Below, in pieces: positions 26,684 through 36,570 of a stretch of DNA of 64,000 bases. Both the position numbers and the translations under genes were made by a program. Under the pieces are notes generated by a model. The model was not told the origin of the DNA, searched no databases, and saw nothing but the letters and a program-made list of their open reading frames with translations. Location: assembly GCF_013337185.1 (NCBI RefSeq), contig NZ_SWDE01000001.1:806001-870000 (forward strand). The letters run 5' to 3'. Source of the stretch: Serratia proteamaculans (lineage in GTDB: Bacteria > Pseudomonadota > Gammaproteobacteria > Enterobacterales > Enterobacteriaceae). Every line of letters starts with the position of its first letter. The first letter of the stretch is position 1.

Positions 26684-27904
26684 CTATCCCAGCAGTTTTT
26701 GGATACGCTGTAACCCGGCCACCAGCCGGTCTACTTCATCGCGCGTATTATATAACGCCAACGAAGCGCGGCACATGCTCGGCACATTATAGAACGCCAT
26801 CAGCGGCATCGCGCAATGGTGTCCGGTACGAATGGCAATGCCGTACTGGTCCAGGAAGCTGCCTACGTCAAAGGCGTGGTGCTCACCCAGGTTAAAGGCA
26901 ATCACCCCGGCACGTTCTGCCGGGCCGTAGATTTTAAGCCGGGGTACCTGTTGCAGAGCCTCCAGCGCGTAATGCATCAGCGACTGCTCGTAGTCACCAA
27001 TCGCCTCCAGCCCCAGCGCATTCACATAGTCAATTGCCGCACCCAGCCCCATCATGCCGGCGGTGTTGGGTGAACCGGCCTCAAAGCGCCAGGGTGGCTC
27101 GGCGTAAGTAGTCCCTTCCGTCAGGCTGACCTGTTGGATCATCGACCCGCCCCCTTCCCAGGGTGGCATTTGCTGCAACAGCCCCTGACGACCGTAAAGA
27201 ATACCGATGCCGGAAGGCCCATACAGCTTATGCCCGGAGAACACGTAGAAATCGCAATCCAGCGCCTGAACATCCACCCGCTGGTGCATCACCGCTTGTG
27301 CACCGTCGATCAGTACCTTCAGACCGGCAGCTTTCGCCTGCGCCGTTATTTCCTGCACCGGGTTCACCGTGCCCAACACGTTAGACACCTGGGTTAGCGC
27401 CAATAGTTTGGTGGACGCGTCGATCAAGCCCGGCAACCGGGCCAAATCCAGCGTGCCATCTGGCTGTAGCGGCCAGACGCGAAGGTTCAACCCGCGTTCC
27501 TGCGCCAGCATCTGCCAGGGTACAATGTTGGCGTGGTGTTCCATCTCGGTGATGATAATGCTGTCACCGGGCTGCAAAAAATGGCGGCCAAAGCTGTTGG
27601 CTACCAGATTGATGCCTTCGGTAGTGCCCTTGACGAACACAATCTCTTCCGCCGAGCCGGCATTGATAAACGCCGCCACCTTTTCACGCACCGCTTCCAT
27701 TTCCTGCGTCGCTTCGGCGCTTAACGTGTGGATGCCCCGGTGTACCGCCGCGTAGCCATGACGGTAAAAATCCAGCTCGCGATCGATGACTGCCTGCGGT
27801 TTCTGCGCGCTGGCGGCACTGTCGAGGTAAGCCAGCGGCTGGCCATTGACCTCGCGCGCCAACAGCGGAAATTCACTGCGTACCCGTTCAATTGGAAAAC
27901 TCAT
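26684..27904 (-). CDS. sufS: Cysteine desulfurase
   Basis: PLP-dependent enzyme that removes sulfur from cysteine for Fe-S cluster assembly. It is 406 residues, the E. coli length. Lys226 (SGHKLYGP) binds PLP and Cys364 (TGHHCAMP) carries the persulfide; both positions equal those in E. coli. Its ATG overlaps the sufD stop by four bases, implying translational coupling. Confidence 0.97.
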   Translation of the reverse strand: MSFPIERVRSEFPLLAREVNGQPLAYLDSAASAQKPQAVIDRELDFYRHGYAAVHRGIHTLSAEATQEMEAVREKVAAFINAGSAEEIVFVKGTTEGINLVANSFGRHFLQPGDSIIITEMEHHANIVPWQMLAQERGLNLRVWPLQPDGTLDLARLPGLIDASTKLLALTQVSNVLGTVNPVQEITAQAKAAGLKVLIDGAQAVMHQRVDVQALDCDFYVFSGHKLYGPSGIGILYGRQGLLQQMPPWEGGGSMIQQVSLTEGTTYAEPPWRFEAGSPNTAGMMGLGAAIDYVNALGLEAIGDYEQSLMHYALEALQQVPRLKIYGPAERAGVIAFNLGEHHAFDVGSFLDQYGIAIRTGHHCAMPLMAFYNVPSMCRASLALYNTRDEVDRLVAGLQRIQKLLG

Positions 27905-29187
27905 GCAGCCTCCCCCGGCAGGCGCTGCGCAATCCGCGCCAGCACCGATTCACGGATGGTGTCGTTGCCAATCCCCTCGGTCAGCTCCGCGGCAAAGGCA
28001 AAGATGATCATCTGCTGCGCCGCATGCTTGTCGATCCCGCGCGATTGCAGATAAAACAGCTGCTCCTCATCGATGCGCCCAACGGTAGCACCGTGACTGC
28101 ACTTCACGTCATCAGCGTAGATTTCCAGTTGCGGCTTGGTATCCACCTCCGCCACCTTGCCGAGCAGCAGGTTGTGGTTGGTCATCTGGCCATCGGTTTT
28201 AATCGCGTGTTTGGCCACTTTGATCATGCCGTTAAACACCGCTTTGGCGCGATCGCTGACCACCACTTTGTGCAGTTGGCGGCTCTCGCAATAACCCTTG
28301 TTATGCTCCAGGTAAGTGCGGGTATCGCAGACCTCTTTACCGACCGGCAGCACCAGGCTGTTGATCGTCAGGTTGGAGCCTTCACCGTTGAGCTGTGCGC
28401 TGGTGTTATGCCGCGTCAGCCCCGCCCCGAGCAGGAAACTGTCACTCTTCACCCGCGCATCGCGGCCAATCACCAGATCGTTATGGGCGAAGTGGTAGCT
28501 CGGCTGGCTTTCAAATGCCAGTTTGCAGTGCTGCAGTTGAGCATTGTCACCCACGTTAGCGGTCAGGCGTGCGCCAGTGAAATGCGCGGCATCATTAAGG
28601 CTGACGTAATGCTCGATCACCTCCGCCTGCGCATTACGCGCAATATCAAGATGATGGCGGTGATGGACGGTATTCACTTCACCTTCAGCGCCGCGTCCGC
28701 TGCTGATATGCAACAGATACAACGGCCGCTGGGCAATTTTGCCGGCCGCCACGCGGATAATGCTGGTTTCCTGCGCCAGACTTTCGGTCAGATGCAGGAA
28801 GATTTCGGCCTGGATCGGCTCCGGCAATGCCTGTAGCGTGCCGTAAGGGGCCACCTCAAACTGGTAATCGCCCAGCTCACTGTCGCTCAATGCCGCACTG
28901 AAGCGCCCGTCGATAAACACTAAACGGTAAGCGTCGATATCCAGCGCCAATGCATCCCGCTGAGCGGCAGTCACCGCTTCGAGCGGCGGCTCCAGGAACT
29001 GTTGCTCCAGCAAACCTTCAAGCGGGGTATATTTCCAGTTTTCATGCTTGCGGGTCGGCCAGCCCAGGCGCAAGGCCTGTTGCCAGTGCGCCAGCGCATG
29101 GGCGGAATGCTCGCCGCCGCGGGCTTCAAACAGACTGTAGAGTTGCTGCAGCGCGCGCGAATTATTGTTCGTCGGTAAGCCAGCCAT
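27901..29187 (-). CDS. sufD: Fe-S cluster scaffold subunit
   Basis: Partner of SufB in the SufBC2D scaffold, needed for iron entry. It is 428 residues (E. coli 423), with the C-terminal beta-helix and conserved [22 protein letters not shown] segment shared with SufB; the conserved Cys and His here sit at the SufB-SufD interface. Its start lies 26 bases inside the end of sufC. Confidence 0.96.
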   Translation of the reverse strand: MAGLPTNNNSRALQQLYSLFEARGGEHSAHALAHWQQALRLGWPTRKHENWKYTPLEGLLEQQFLEPPLEAVTAAQRDALALDIDAYRLVFIDGRFSAALSDSELGDYQFEVAPYGTLQALPEPIQAEIFLHLTESLAQETSIIRVAAGKIAQRPLYLLHISSGRGAEGEVNTVHHRHHLDIARNAQAEVIEHYVSLNDAAHFTGARLTANVGDNAQLQHCKLAFESQPSYHFAHNDLVIGRDARVKSDSFLLGAGLTRHNTSAQLNGEGSNLTINSLVLPVGKEVCDTRTYLEHNKGYCESRQLHKVVVSDRAKAVFNGMIKVAKHAIKTDGQMTNHNLLLGKVAEVDTKPQLEIYADDVKCSHGATVGRIDEEQLFYLQSRGIDKHAAQQMIIFAFAAELTEGIGNDTIRESVLARIAQRLPGEAA

Positions 29188-29908
29188 AGCCCTGCTCCTC
29201 CAACTGTTTCACCAGGGTGAAATCGCCGGATTTGACGATGCGCCCCTGGGAAAGAACATGAACGTAATCCGGTTTGATGTAGTCCAGAATGCGCTGGTAG
29301 TGCGTGACGATGATGAACGAACGCTTGCCGTCCCGCAGTGAGTTAACGCCGTTGGCGACAATTTTCAGCGCATCGATATCCAAACCGGAGTCGGTTTCAT
29401 CCAGAATGCACAGGTCCGGTTCCAGCGCGGCCATCTGCAGGATGTCATTACGCTTTTTCTCGCCGCCGGAGAAGCCGACGTTAACCGAACGGGTCAGCAG
29501 ATCGGGCGGCATATTCAACAACTCAATTTTTTCTTCGATAAAATCAGCGAAATCGAAGCGATCGAGCGGCTCCTGCTCGCGATATTTACGCACTGCATTG
29601 ACCGAGGTCTGCAGGAAGAAATGGTTGCTGACGCCGGGGATCTCCACCGGATACTGGAACGCCAGGAACACCCCTTCACCGGCACGGTCTTCCGGTGCCA
29701 GTTCAAGCAGGTCCTTGCCTTTGAAGGTCACTTCGCCCGCGGTCACTTCATACTCTTCGCGCCCGGCCAGGGTCGCAGAAAGCGTGCTTTTGCCCGAGCC
29801 GTTCGGCCCCATGATGGCATGCACTTCACCCGGTTTGATTTCCAGACTCAGGCCCTTGAGGATCTCGTTGCCTTCCGCGCTGACTTTTAAATTCTTGATA
29901 CTTAACAT
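29162..29908 (-). CDS. sufC: Fe-S assembly ATPase
   Basis: ABC-type ATPase of the SufBC2D complex, 248 residues as in E. coli. Walker A GPNGSGKST (about 35-43), the signature region VGFSGGEKKRN and Walker B CILDETDSGLDIDA are present. It has no membrane partner; it drives a shape change in SufB-SufD. It follows sufB by 42 bases. Confidence 0.97.
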   Translation of the reverse strand: MLSIKNLKVSAEGNEILKGLSLEIKPGEVHAIMGPNGSGKSTLSATLAGREEYEVTAGEVTFKGKDLLELAPEDRAGEGVFLAFQYPVEIPGVSNHFFLQTSVNAVRKYREQEPLDRFDFADFIEEKIELLNMPPDLLTRSVNVGFSGGEKKRNDILQMAALEPDLCILDETDSGLDIDALKIVANGVNSLRDGKRSFIIVTHYQRILDYIKPDYVHVLSQGRIVKSGDFTLVKQLEEQGYGWLTDEQ

Positions 29909-29950
29909 GCAGTGTCCTTAGGTCGCGCTTTCGCGCTGTAAATCCGGCGG

Positions 29951-31447
29951 TTAGCCCACGCTGTGTTCCAGGCTGATGGCCAATAACTTCTGTGCCTCAA
30001 CGGCGAACTCCAGCGGCAGCTCAGAGAACACGTCCTTACAGAACCCGTTGACGATCATCGAAATGGCATTGTCTTCGCTGATGCCGCGCTGCAGACAATA
30101 GAACAGTTGGTCATCACCAATTTTTGAGGTCGTCGCCTCGTGTTCCAGCTGCGCACTGTTGTTGCGTGCTTCAACATACGGGAAGGTATGAGCGCCGCTA
30201 TCCGGCCCGATCAGCATCGAGTCACACTGGGTAAAGTTACGCGCGTTTTCCGCACCCGGCAGGATCTTCACCAGCCCGCGGTAGGTATTCTCGCTGTGCC
30301 CGGCGGAGATGCCTTTGGCGATGATGGTCGAACGGGTGTTCTTGCCGATGTGGATCATCTTGGTGCCGGTGTCCGCCTGCTGATGGCCACTGGTCAGTGC
30401 CACCGAGAAGAATTCACCGATAGAGTTATCCCCCTGCAGGATCACACTGGGGTATTTCCAGGTGATTGCCGAACCGGTTTCCGACTGGGTCCACGACATT
30501 TTCGAGCCCGCACCTTCACACAGCGCGCGCTTGGTCACAAAGTTGAGGATGCCGCCCTTGCTGTCACCCCCAGAGAACCAGTTCTGCACCGTCGAATATT
30601 TCACTTCGGCGTCTTTGTGCAGGATCACTTCCACCACTGCCGCATGCAGCTGGTAGCTGTCGCGCACCGGGGCAGAACAGCCTTCGATGTAGCTGACATA
30701 GCTGCCTTCATCGGCGATCAGGATGGTGCGCTCGAACTGGCCGGTTTTGGCGGCGTTGATACGGAAATAGGTCGACAGCTCCATCGGGCAACGCACGCCC
30801 TTCGGCACATAGACAAAGGTACCGTCGGAGGCCACCGCCGCATTCAGGGCGGCAAAGAAGTTATCGTTGGAAGGCACTACGCGACCGAGGTATTTGCGCA
30901 CCAGATCCGGGTATTCATGAATGGCTTCGCCGAACGAGCAAAAAATCACCCCGCTCTCCGCCAGTTTTTCACGGTAGGTGGTCGAAACCGAGACCGAGTC
31001 GAAGATAGCGTCCACCGCCACTTCACTGCCTTCACGCACCGGCACGCCGAGCTGGTTAAACGCCAGTTCAACTTCGCTGGTCAGGTAATTGTTGTCGGTC
31101 GGGGCGCCAGGTTGCTGCTCCGCGCCGGGCTGCGAGCCGCAGGCGTCATCACAGCTGCCGCAGGACGGCGCCGAGTAATAGCTGTAATCCTGATAGTTCA
31201 GGCGCTCGTAGTTCGCTTTCAGCCAGTGCGGCTCTTCCATTTGCAGCCAGGCACGGTAGGCTTCCAGGCGGAACTCCAGCATCCACTCAGGTTCGTTACG
31301 CTTGGCCGAGATCGCGCGCACCACGTCTTCGTTGATGCCCATCGCCAACTCGTCGGTGGCCAACTGGGTAAAAAACCCTTCTTTGTAGCGACCTTCGCTG
31401 ACCCAAGCCTGCACTTCATTAGGCATTTCTACATTGCTTCGTGTCAT
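29951..31447 (-). CDS. sufB: Fe-S cluster scaffold protein
   Basis: Central scaffold on which the cluster is built from SufE sulfur. It is 498 residues from ATG 31447 (E. coli 495). The N-terminal [10 protein letters not shown], the [15 protein letters not shown] core, [16 protein letters not shown] and the C-terminal [22 protein letters not shown] segment are conserved. The start was chosen on homology; the frame is open 13 codons further. It lies 14 bases after sufA. Confidence 0.97.
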   Translation of the reverse strand: MTRSNVEMPNEVQAWVSEGRYKEGFFTQLATDELAMGINEDVVRAISAKRNEPEWMLEFRLEAYRAWLQMEEPHWLKANYERLNYQDYSYYSAPSCGSCDDACGSQPGAEQQPGAPTDNNYLTSEVELAFNQLGVPVREGSEVAVDAIFDSVSVSTTYREKLAESGVIFCSFGEAIHEYPDLVRKYLGRVVPSNDNFFAALNAAVASDGTFVYVPKGVRCPMELSTYFRINAAKTGQFERTILIADEGSYVSYIEGCSAPVRDSYQLHAAVVEVILHKDAEVKYSTVQNWFSGGDSKGGILNFVTKRALCEGAGSKMSWTQSETGSAITWKYPSVILQGDNSIGEFFSVALTSGHQQADTGTKMIHIGKNTRSTIIAKGISAGHSENTYRGLVKILPGAENARNFTQCDSMLIGPDSGAHTFPYVEARNNSAQLEHEATTSKIGDDQLFYCLQRGISEDNAISMIVNGFCKDVFSELPLEFAVEAQKLLAISLEHSVG

Positions 31448-31461
31448 GTTGATTGCATCGC

Positions 31462-31833
31462 TCAAACGCCAAAACTCTCGCCGCACCCGCAGGCATGCTG
31501 AGCTTTAGGGTTATTAAATTTGAATATCTGATTCAGCCCTTCACGGACAAAATCCACCGTGGTGCCATCGATAAACGGCATGGCTTTCAACGGCACATAC
31601 AATTTGGCGCCATCGCGCTCAAACAGCAGGTCGTCGTCAGCAGGGGCACGGGTGAGATCCAGCACATAGGCAAACCCGGCGCAGCCTGACTGCTTCACCC
31701 CGAGTTGCAGCCCCTTCACCTGCGAGTCCTGCTGCATTAGTTTCGTAATTTGTTGTACGGCATTGTCACTGAGCAAAATGCCTTGCCAGACATTTTCGTC
31801 CAGAGAAAAGGTGCCGACATTTTCCGTTTGCAT
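31462..31833 (-). CDS. sufA: A-type Fe-S carrier
   Basis: Carries assembled clusters to target proteins. It is 123 residues from ATG 31833 (E. coli 122). The three cluster cysteines are Cys51 ([13 protein letters not shown]), Cys115 and Cys117 (CGCGESFGV). GAGG lies 8 bases before the chosen ATG. It is the first gene of the operon and follows the Fur-controlled promoter. The first ten residues differ fully from E. coli, as is normal in this family. Confidence 0.95.
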   Translation of the reverse strand: MQTENVGTFSLDENVWQGILLSDNAVQQITKLMQQDSQVKGLQLGVKQSGCAGFAYVLDLTRAPADDDLLFERDGAKLYVPLKAMPFIDGTTVDFVREGLNQIFKFNNPKAQHACGCGESFGV

Positions 31834-31883
31834 ATGGCCTACCTCACACTCGTGTTTTTCCACAGCCAATCTGGGTTGCTACT

Positions 31884-31911
31884 ATGTTAGTGATAACGAT
31901 TATCACTTCAA
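31884..31911 (-). promoter_or_regulatory. suf promoter with Fur box
   Basis: On the minus strand TTGAAG (31911-31906) and TAACAT (31889-31884) stand 16 bases apart. Between them, AGTGATAA-CGA-TTATCACT (31889-31907) is a perfect 8-base-arm palindrome that fits a Fur box. Fur repression of suf is established in E. coli. I could not identify OxyR or IscR sites with confidence. Confidence 0.78.
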
Positions 31912-32323
31912 CCGTTTGTTTTACAGGGGTATCCGCTAAAAGCCCGGATTTTTACTTCGGCATGCGGCAAGCGCGCGGGACAGTCAGCGCGCCAGGCGCT
32001 GCCGGTCAGAAATGGAATCATTTTATCCTTATGAATTTACTGCACATCCTGTATCACCATTGCGTTTACCCATCGGCTCGAACGCTTTACAGGGCCGGGC
32101 TTTTTCTGTCGATTTAAACATTCATAGAAAATACCTATTTCTGCATTTTGTCTGTCTTAAAAATGCGTTTATCGACAATAAGGCGCATTTCACGCCATTC
32201 CACTCACCCAACCGAGCAGGCAGAAGCGGCCACCTCTGATTAAAGTTTAGTCGCTACTGGCTATATTGGGTCGCTACTGCCCCTATGCATCCCCTGCCGA
32301 CAATAAATAATTCAACAGAATGA
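31912..32323. other. Interval between suf and the Fur-controlled unknown gene
   Basis: About 410 bases without a credible gene. It holds two copies of GTCGCTACTG, at 32250-32259 and 32270-32279. E. coli has the small RNA rydB and the gene ydiH here; neither is recognisable. Confidence 0.55.
32250..32279 (+). repeat. Two 10-bp direct repeats, 20-bp period
   Basis: GTCGCTACTG occurs twice with starts 20 bases apart, near two helical turns, 45 bases before the -35 of the next gene. This spacing is typical of dimeric activator binding, but no known site fits. Confidence 0.5.
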
Positions 32324-32367
32324 TTGATCACCAACGCGTCAATAAATATGATAATGATTATCATTCA
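32324..32367 (+). promoter_or_regulatory. Promoter with strong Fur box, unknown gene
   Basis: TTGATC (32324-32329) and TATGAT (32347-32352), spacer 17. ATGATAATGATTATCATTC (32349-32367) covers the -10 and start site; the inner TGATAATGATTATCA is a near-perfect palindrome and a close Fur box. Repression by iron-loaded Fur is expected. Confidence 0.82.
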
Positions 32368-32388
32368 ATTCGCATTGGGCGTGGGCAA

Positions 32389-32793
32389 ATGAATATCTCG
32401 ATGAATGCGTGGCTGTTGGGAAAAATTGATGACTACAAATTCAGCGTGCGCGACGCCACGGTAGATTTCTATATGGCGGAGGCGTCACTGCGGCGACCTG
32501 AGTGCAACATCAACCACCTGAAACGCTATAACAACGTCAGTCTGAACATGGCGAATCTGTGTCTGGAGAATGGCGATGATGAAAGCTACCTGCATGCGCT
32601 GAGCAAACTGCATAATCGGCTGATCGTGGAAATCAATAATCCGCAGCGCTGCCAGCTATTCCGGGTGCAGAGCTATCATTTTGCCCGTCATACCCTGACC
32701 CTGATCTGCCAGAAATATGCGATGGAAGGGACCTGGGAGAAGGCCAACGCCTTCCAGAAGGATTTCGTCAAGCGGGTGCCTTTTCAGCTGTAA
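32389..32793 (+). CDS. Unrecognised Fur-controlled protein, 134 residues
   Basis: I do not recognise this family. From ATG 32389 it reads MNISMNAWLLGKIDDYKF, with a second possible start four codons later. An earlier ATG at 32320 lies upstream of the promoter's own start site and is excluded. The protein has no signal peptide or membrane segment, looks wholly helical and is basic at its end (KDFVKRVPFQL). A central stretch NMANLCLENGDDESYLHAL resembles a TPR-like helix pair. Three cysteines occur (PECNIN, NLCLE, RCQLF) with a fourth in LICQK, not in a known motif. It is single between suf and menI. The strong Fur box suggests a role in iron starvation. Confidence 0.75.
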   Translation: MNISMNAWLLGKIDDYKFSVRDATVDFYMAEASLRRPECNINHLKRYNNVSLNMANLCLENGDDESYLHALSKLHNRLIVEINNPQRCQLFRVQSYHFARHTLTLICQKYAMEGTWEKANAFQKDFVKRVPFQL

Positions 32794-32846
32794 TCCGGTT
32801 GAACGACAAAATACCCGCAGACAGGGCTGCCTGCGGGGTAAAACGC

Positions 32847-33263
32847 TTAATCGATGACGGCGGTAGTCAGGCGCGAGGTGCAGCACAGACGATCGCGCGA
32901 ATCGAAGATTTCGATCTGCCACACCTGATGACGACGACCAACGTGCAGCGCACGGCACACACCGCGGACTTCGCCTTCAAATGCTGCCCGCAAATGGTTG
33001 GCGTTGATTTCCAGCCCCACCACCTTCTGCTCACCTTCGCAGCACAGATAACCGGCCATCGACCCCATCGACTCTGCCAGCACGACCGATGCCCCGCCGT
33101 GCAGCAGGCCAAACGGCTGCCGGGTGCGCTGGTCGACCGGCATGGTGGCCTCGAGGTAGTCCTCCTCCAGCCGGGTAAAGCGGATGCCGACATGGCTGAC
33201 CATGCAGCCTTCACCGGCCTGGTTTAATTGTTCCAGCGTCGTTTCTCTTTTCCACAGTTTCAC
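32847..33263 (-). CDS. menI: 1,4-dihydroxy-2-naphthoyl-CoA hydrolase
   Basis: Hotdog-fold thioesterase of menaquinone synthesis, 138 residues (E. coli MenI/YdiI 136). The catalytic Glu64 lies in ASVVLAESMGSMAGY and the HGG of FGLLHGGAS contacts the thioester. Its ATG overlaps the ydiJ stop by four bases, so the pair is coupled. Confidence 0.93.
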   Translation of the reverse strand: MKLWKRETTLEQLNQAGEGCMVSHVGIRFTRLEEDYLEATMPVDQRTRQPFGLLHGGASVVLAESMGSMAGYLCCEGEQKVVGLEINANHLRAAFEGEVRGVCRALHVGRRHQVWQIEIFDSRDRLCCTSRLTTAVID

Positions 33264-36200
33264 TCAATCATCTCCAGAAGTGCCTGTAATGGGTGTCGTA
33301 CTCCGTTACCCTCAATGCGTTTGACCTGGCTGCGGCAGGAATAGCCGGTCGCCAGGCAACGCTGCCGTGGCAAACGTTGTAACGCCTGGTGCCATGATAG
33401 CTCATAAATGCCGAGTGAATTCTGCAGGTTATTGACTTCATGCCCGTAAGTCCCCGCCATACCACAACAGCCAACGCTGACATTTTCCAGCCTGGCGCCA
33501 AAACGCGCAAAGATCGACGTCCAATGTTGGCTGCTGGTCGGTAATGCCGTGGTCTCGGTGCAGTGGCCGAACAGATACCAGGCTTCACCGGTGGCCGGCT
33601 GCTCGGCACGCTCGGCCAGCAACTGTTGCAGCCATTCGTGCACCAATTGCACCTGGAAGTCGCCACGAGTTTCCCCGAGGATCTCGTTATATTCATCTCG
33701 GTAACACAGCACCAGCGCCGGATCGACCCCCACCAGCGGCATGCCCAGCTTGGCCACCCGGTTGAGAAAATCGGCGGTCTTGCGCGCGGTGCGGGCAAAG
33801 CGCGTCAGGAAACCTTTGATATGCTGCGCCTTGCCATTGGGTGAGAACGGCAACAGCACCGGGCGATAACCCAACTTTTCCACCAGCCGTACAAAGTCCG
33901 CCACCACTTTGGCGTCGTAATAACTGGTAAACGGATCCTGCACGATCAATACATGCTGTTCGCGTTGTTGCGGGTTCAGCGCTTCCAGCTGTTCCAGCGT
34001 CATGCTGAGCGCGCCGTGGCCGGAGAGCTGTTGGCGCAGCGTCGGGCTGGAAAGCATCGGCAAATCAACCATGCCGATGCTGTTGCGGCTCAGTTCACGC
34101 ACCCAGGGCTGGCGGAAGAAGAAGTTGAACACCTTTGGCGCCTTTGCCATCAACGGGGTATAACTCTCTACCCCGGCGACCATATAGTCACGCGCCGGTC
34201 GCAGATAACGGGTGTGATAAAGCTGCAGGAAACGCGAGCGAAAGCCGGGTACGTCGATTTTAATCGGGCACTGAGTGGAGCAGGCCTTGCAGGCCAGACA
34301 GCCGGACATCGCCTCTTTCACTTCGTGCGAGAAATCGTATTCCCCTTTGCTGGCGTACCAACTGTTGCGGGTTTTCTCGATCAGCGCCCTGAAGCTGACA
34401 CGCTGCTTCGGCAGCTGCTTTTCCAGTTCCAGCGGATCGACACCCTGTTCGGACAGCAAACGCAGCCATTCACGCACCAGCGCCGCCCGCCCTTTTGGCG
34501 AGTGAATGCGGCTGCCGGTGATTTTCATTGACGGACACATTGGGCTGCGGACGTCAAAATTGAAACACAAACCGTTGCCGTTACACTCCATGGCGCCACG
34601 GAACGAGGTGCGAACCTCGACCGGAATGCGACGATCAAGGGTACCGCGTTTGGCGGCGTCCACTTTCATCATCGGCGCATCGACGCCAAGCGGCGAACAG
34701 ATTTTGCCGGGATTGAGTCGGTTGTCCGGGTCGAAAGCGGCCTTGATACGGCGCAGCTCCAGGTACAGCTCGTCGCCAAAGAACGCCGGGCTGTATTCGG
34801 CGCGGAACCCTTTGCCATGCTCCCCCCACAGCAAGCCGCCATACTTGGCGGTCAACGCCACCACCTGGTCGGAAAGCTGCTTCATCAGCACTTCCTGCTG
34901 CGGGTCGCACATGTCGAGAGCCGGACGCACGTGCAACACACCGGCATCCACATGGCCAAACATGCCGTAGCTGAGGTTATGACTATCGAGCAACTCACGG
35001 AATTCAACGATGTAGTCGGCCAGATGCTGCGGTGGCACACAGGTGTCCTCGGCAAACGGGATCGGCTTGGCGCGCCCTTTGGCATTGCCCAATAGCCCGA
35101 CCGCCTTTTTACGCATGTTGTAAATGCGCTCGATGCCCTCCAGATCGCCACAAATCTGATAACCAATCACTCCGCCCTCTCGCTCGGTAATTAGTTCGTC
35201 CAGCCGCAGGCACAAAGCCTCCATCTGCTGGTCGATCAGTGCCTTGTCATCGCCGGCAAACTCAACGATGTTCAGACCCAGCATCTCTTTATCCGGCACG
35301 TTGGTGATCAGTTCATTGACCGAATGCCAGACAATATCTTCGCGTGCCAGGTTCAGTACCTTGGAGTCGATAGTCTCGACCGACAGCGCTTTGGCTTCCA
35401 CCATAAAAGGCGCGTTGCGCAGTGCGGAATCAAAGGAGTCATATTTAACATTCACCAACCGGCGCACCTTCGGCAGCGGCGTAATATCCAGCCGCGCCTC
35501 GGTGATAAACGCCAGTGTCCCTTCGGCGCCGGTCAGAATGCGTGTCAGATCGAAGGTTTGCAGGTCGTCGCTGAACACATGGCGCAGATCGTAGCCGGTC
35601 AGGAAACGGTTAAGCTTGGGGAATTTTTCCAGGATCAACGCCCGCTGATCGCGACAGCTGTTGAGCACCCGGTTATAGATGCGCCCTTCAACCGTGTCTT
35701 CGTTGGCAATCGTTTCCGCCAATGGCGTCGGCATGGCGCGGGTGTCAATCATATCGCCACCCAGCAGCACCGCCCGCAAGCCCAATACGTGGTCGGAAGT
35801 TTTGCCGTAGACCAGCGATCCCTGACCGGAGGCGTCAGTGTTAATCATGCCGCCGAGCGTAGCGCGGTTACTGGTGGAAAGCTCCGGTGAGAAGAAATAA
35901 CCGAACGGCCGCAGGTACTGGTTGAGCTGATCCTTGATAACCCCGGCCTCAACCTTGACCCAGCCCTGCTCGACGTTGATTTCAAGAATGCGGTTCATGT
36001 GGCGCGACATATCCACCACAATACCGCTGTTGAGCGACTGCCCGTTGGTCCCTGTCCCACCACCGCGTGGGCTGAAGGTCAGCGCAGTGAAGCGCTCTTC
36101 GGCCGCCAGACGTGCAATAAGTGCCACATCCGCAGTGGAGCGGGGAAACACTACCGCGTCAGGCAGCAACTGATAGATACTGTTATCGGTCGCCATCGTC

Positions 36201-36316
36201 AGCCGGTCGGCATAGCTGGTAGCGATATCGCCGTTAAACCCGTTTTGCTTCAACGCTTCCAAAAAATCGAGCACCCGTTGAACGAGGCCGGGCGCCTGAG
36301 AAATCTGTGGGATCAT
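33260..36316 (-). CDS. ydiJ: FAD-linked oxidoreductase with 4Fe-4S domain, YdiJ
   Basis: A 1018-residue fused protein, same length as E. coli YdiJ. An N-terminal FAD-binding PCMH domain (FSPRGGGTGTNGQS near 85) and FAD-oxidase C-domain (FGHVDAGVLHVRP) are followed by a ferredoxin-like segment with CLACKACSTQCP (about 669-682) and a CCG domain (VGCCGMAGTYG, about 950). E. coli YdiJ has been described as a D-2-hydroxyglutarate dehydrogenase. It belongs to the glycolate/D-lactate dehydrogenase group that feeds electrons to the membrane quinone pool. Its cluster needs fit the neighbouring suf operon. Confidence 0.94.
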   Translation of the reverse strand: MIPQISQAPGLVQRVLDFLEALKQNGFNGDIATSYADRLTMATDNSIYQLLPDAVVFPRSTADVALIARLAAEERFTALTFSPRGGGTGTNGQSLNSGIVVDMSRHMNRILEINVEQGWVKVEAGVIKDQLNQYLRPFGYFFSPELSTSNRATLGGMINTDASGQGSLVYGKTSDHVLGLRAVLLGGDMIDTRAMPTPLAETIANEDTVEGRIYNRVLNSCRDQRALILEKFPKLNRFLTGYDLRHVFSDDLQTFDLTRILTGAEGTLAFITEARLDITPLPKVRRLVNVKYDSFDSALRNAPFMVEAKALSVETIDSKVLNLAREDIVWHSVNELITNVPDKEMLGLNIVEFAGDDKALIDQQMEALCLRLDELITEREGGVIGYQICGDLEGIERIYNMRKKAVGLLGNAKGRAKPIPFAEDTCVPPQHLADYIVEFRELLDSHNLSYGMFGHVDAGVLHVRPALDMCDPQQEVLMKQLSDQVVALTAKYGGLLWGEHGKGFRAEYSPAFFGDELYLELRRIKAAFDPDNRLNPGKICSPLGVDAPMMKVDAAKRGTLDRRIPVEVRTSFRGAMECNGNGLCFNFDVRSPMCPSMKITGSRIHSPKGRAALVREWLRLLSEQGVDPLELEKQLPKQRVSFRALIEKTRNSWYASKGEYDFSHEVKEAMSGCLACKACSTQCPIKIDVPGFRSRFLQLYHTRYLRPARDYMVAGVESYTPLMAKAPKVFNFFFRQPWVRELSRNSIGMVDLPMLSSPTLRQQLSGHGALSMTLEQLEALNPQQREQHVLIVQDPFTSYYDAKVVADFVRLVEKLGYRPVLLPFSPNGKAQHIKGFLTRFARTARKTADFLNRVAKLGMPLVGVDPALVLCYRDEYNEILGETRGDFQVQLVHEWLQQLLAERAEQPATGEAWYLFGHCTETTALPTSSQHWTSIFARFGARLENVSVGCCGMAGTYGHEVNNLQNSLGIYELSWHQALQRLPRQRCLATGYSCRSQVKRIEGNGVRHPLQALLEMIE

Positions 36317-36570
36317 TCGCTTTTTGACCCTGTCTGTCTAATTTTTATGCGTCATTATGCACGCTGAATCAGGCCTTTATTCAGACCCACCCTGTTTTTT
36401 ATTAGAGATAAAAACTAACATACTCGTTTAGTGAAGGCATGCAGATTATTGCAATTGTCCTGCCGCAGAATCGCTCGCAACAAAAGGTGCGCCGTGCTGT
36501 CGTTTTTCATCAACGTGCACCATGATTAAACGATCCCAAGGAGTTAACTGACCAGAATGAGAACCCATTC

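Noticed and set aside
30140..31501. Open frame of 453 codons antisense to sufB
   Set aside because: Composition is that of a shadow frame (rich in Arg, His, Gln); sufB is certain.
31907..31945. Possible IscR type 2 site upstream of suf
   Set aside because: Only the ATACCCCTG end fits; the rest of the consensus fails.
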